A stretch of DNA of 34,610 bases. Origin: an uncultured Bacteroidota bacterium. GTDB lineage: Bacteria; Bacteroidota; Bacteroidia; Chitinophagales; Chitinophagaceae. The stretch spans positions 1 to 34,610 of the forward strand of contig CAIWHF010000235.1 in the NCBI GenBank assembly GCA_903912405.1, in the 5' to 3' direction. This document shows positions 32,204-34,610 of the stretch, piece by piece. A model generated the notes under the pieces. It was not told where the DNA came from, did not search any database, and worked only from the letters and a program-made list of their open reading frames with translations. Position numbers and translations under genes: made by a program. Numbering within the stretch: position 1 is the stretch's first letter; each line of letters starts with the position of its first letter.

Positions 32204-34610
32204 AATAGGGAGCTTAATATAGAAATCGGTCCCTTCATTTTCAATGGACTCAAACCAGATGGAACCGTTCCAATATTCAACTATTCTTTTAGTCATTGCC
32301 AATCCAATACCACTACCAGAATTTTTAGTAGTGAAATGAGGTACAAAAACATCTGCTTTGATAGAAGGAGAAATACCTATTCCATTGTCTTTGACTTGAA
32401 TAACAGCTAGTTGATTTTGTATATAGAGATTTACAAAAATAAAACCTTGTTTCCCTTCAGGAATAGCCTGTACAGCATTTTGTAATAAATTACTAAATAC
32501 ACGCAGCATTTGACTTTTATCTGATCTAACTAAAATTTGATGATTAGGCAAAGATAACGATATGGATATGTTGCTTTCATTATTATAAATAGATATGCTA
32601 TTCTCTAAAATGGCATTTAAGCTAAAAGTTGCAACTTGCGGATCGGGTAATTTTGCAAAGTTAGAAAATTCACTAGCTATATAATTTAAATTATCAATTT
32701 GCTCAATTAAAGAATCGGTAACTTTTTTAGTAATGGATAAGATATTATCCTGTTTGTTATTAATTGCATTTTGCAAAAATTGCAAATTTAATCGCATTGG
32801 TGTTAGTGGGTTTTTGATTTCATGGGCAACCTGTTTTGCCATATCCTTCCAGGCATCTTCGCGTTCTGATTGTGCTAGTTGATGTGCACTTTCCTCTAAT
32901 TTTTTAATCATTTTATTATATTCACTAACCATTAAACCAATATCATCATCATAAGGCCATTCAAGTAGTTCGTTTTTTTGCAAATTAACTCTTTGAAATT
33001 GTTTAATAATCAAATTAAAACTTCTAGTTAATCCGTTGGTTACAATAAAAGCGAGCAACGTTGATAAAACAAATATAAAAGCATACAAATTTGTCATTGC
33101 AATTACCAAATAAGTAATTTGATAACGAATCTCTTTTTGAGAAGCATAAATGGGCATACTCATAAAGGCTATTATATTACCATTTTCATCAAACAAATTC
33201 ATATACGCCACCTTAAAATCAAGCAAACCAATATGTTCATCTAAGCACAAAATGGGTATATTATTTGATATTAAATAATTTAAAGGTGTTTTAGAAATTA
33301 TTGGGGCTAATAGTCCGTACTTAAATAAATCTACATTGGAAGATGAAAGCAATTTTCCATCTAATCCAAAAATATTGATATCTGCATGCGTATTTGGAAC
33401 ATTATTGTTTACAATATCTTGTAGGTTTAATCTTGCTATAACAGAAGAGTCTATGGAATTGATATGCTTTTCAAAAATTAATCGTTGTATTGGATCTTTG
33501 AACTTTTGTGCAGTAGACAATAAGGTATTTTTATTATTTTGCTCGAATCGAACAAATAGAAAAGATATAGTTAATACACCTAAAATTAAAAAGGAAATTA
33601 ATACAAGACTCAGCATCGCATAATGCGTCTTTTTTCTAAAATTGAACGTAATTAAATGGCGCTTATATTCTTTAAGCACAAATAAAGAAGCAAATAATCT
33701 ATATAAAATAATAGTAAGTATTATTATTACACTAATTCCAAACAAATAAGAAAATAAAACCACTCCATCAAGCCAGCTAATAGCATTTTGTACAATTACA
33801 AATTCTGAACGATTTGGTAAAAGATACCAATTCCATGATTTATTATTTCGTTGGAAAAATGAATACGGAGTTGAATACAATTTGGCATGTTTAGAAAATA
33901 ATGGAAACTGTACATCACTAGAATGGTATTTCAATTTGCCATGCTCATATTTAGCAAAAGCATAATCATCGTATTTCTTTAATGAGGAGAAACTATCAGT
34001 TGCAAGTAACGCTGGAAAAATTGATTGATTATCATAATTTCTTAAATAAAAATAAATTGTTTGTCTTACCTGTTTGTTACCTGGAAATGGTAAGATTAAT
34101 TTATACTCTAAACTCCCTGCTTCATTTTCTCTAAATAATAAATTACGATGCTTACTAGATTGCCAATCATAAGTATCTTGCTTGTTAAATGCGCCTTGAT
34201 TTTTGACTATTGCCTTTAAAAAGTTGTACTCGGTGTCTATGTGAACGACATAAGCATTATTCAAATTTGAAAAGTTAGATGCCTTTAAAAAATTACGTAA
34301 CGTAATATTTTGACAACTACTTTCTTTTGATTCTGAAAAAACAGAATCTAAAGAAAGTGTTTTTACAATTGGTTCCAAATATTTTTCTAAAATTGTATCT
34401 CTGCGTATTACAGATAATTCATTTGCGATGTTTATTTTATTTTTTTGTTCTCGTTTACTAGTAAAATATAAAAGCAAAAATGTAAACGATATACAAACAT
34501 AAAGTAGCCAAAAAATAGTGCTTAATTCTGATACATCCGTTGTAATTTTAATTTTCAAAAAATCCAGCAGTATATAAAATAATATAAACCAAATGCCAAG
34601 TAAAAATAAG
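32183..34610 (-). CDS. Large membrane sensor histidine kinase (NtrY-like C-terminal region), 5' end beyond the right edge of the window
   Basis: TM segments, HAMP-like region, H-box QVAHEIKNPLTPMRLNLQFL, N-box NLLQNAVQAIPEG, G-box NSGSGIGLAMTKRIVEYWNG. The frame stays open past the track's TTG start at 34558 to 34610 (LFLLGIWFILFYILLDF-LKIKITTDV). Confidence 0.9.
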   Translation of the reverse strand, partial: LFLLGIWFILFYILLDFLKIKITTDVSELSTIFWLLYVCISFTFLLLYFTSKREQKNKINIANELSVIRRDTILEKYLEPIVKTLSLDSVFSESKESSCQNITLRNFLKASNFSNLNNAYVVHIDTEYNFLKAIVKNQGAFNKQDTYDWQSSKHRNLLFRENEAGSLEYKLILPFPGNKQVRQTIYFYLRNYDNQSIFPALLATDSFSSLKKYDDYAFAKYEHGKLKYHSSDVQFPLFSKHAKLYSTPYSFFQRNNKSWNWYLLPNRSEFVIVQNAISWLDGVVLFSYLFGISVIIILTIILYRLFASLFVLKEYKRHLITFNFRKKTHYAMLSLVLISFLILGVLTISFLFVRFEQNNKNTLLSTAQKFKDPIQRLIFEKHINSIDSSVIARLNLQDIVNNNVPNTHADINIFGLDGKLLSSSNVDLFKYGLLAPIISKTPLNYLISNNIPILCLDEHIGLLDFKVAYMNLFDENGNIIAFMSMPIYASQKEIRYQITYLVIAMTNLYAFIFVLSTLLAFIVTNGLTRSFNLIIKQFQRVNLQKNELLEWPYDDDIGLMVSEYNKMIKKLEESAHQLAQSEREDAWKDMAKQVAHEIKNPLTPMRLNLQFLQNAINNKQDNILSITKKVTDSLIEQIDNLNYIASEFSNFAKLPDPQVATFSLNAILENSISIYNNESNISISLSLPNHQILVRSDKSQMLRVFSNLLQNAVQAIPEGKQGFIFVNLYIQNQLAVIQVKDNGIGISPSIKADVFVPHFTTKNSGSGIGLAMTKRIVEYWNGSIWFESIENEGTDFYIKLPILEQTVT

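Noticed and set aside
33336-33623. 95-aa plus-strand ORF antisense to the large histidine kinase
   Set aside because: Internal antisense ORF with no independent support; the others in the track (e.g. 4189-4419, 5345-5560, 27577-27885, 31753-32055) were rejected for the same reason.

Overview
AT-rich bacterial chromosome segment, most likely Bacteroidota and Chitinophagaceae-like. Support for this is a GldH-type lipoprotein, YceI lipoprotein, BatB/BatC-type protein and repeated TAnnTTTG promoter boxes. The window is gene-dense and mostly conserved housekeeping: DNA ligase, RNase HII, Obg, adenylate kinase, UvrD/PcrA, GpmI, Dtd, TadA-like deaminase, Kbl, GlnS, ClpX, PriA, MurB and two histidine kinases. 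I saw no rRNA, tRNA, CRISPR array, IS element, phage gene or defence island, and no clearly new multi-gene system. The points worth a second look are: (i) a 57-aa ORF missing from the ORF track, 2 nt downstream of clpX; (ii) a hairpin/terminator unit in the 387-bp adk-bat intergenic region that could be a short RNA; (iii) a perfect 11-bp GC-rich inverted repeat inside the yciO/sua5-like gene; (iv) a perfect dyad overlapping the gpmI start codon; (v) all six convergent gene pairs being compacted, two of them sharing a TTAA double stop; (vi) candidate leaderless promoters; (vii) a second, divergent PnuC-like transporter; (viii) a stand-alone BatB-BatC fusion; (ix) a Rieske/flavin-reductase pair in a tight operon; (x) a histidine kinase ORF that runs off the right edge. 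All calls are from reading the sequence; no database search was run.
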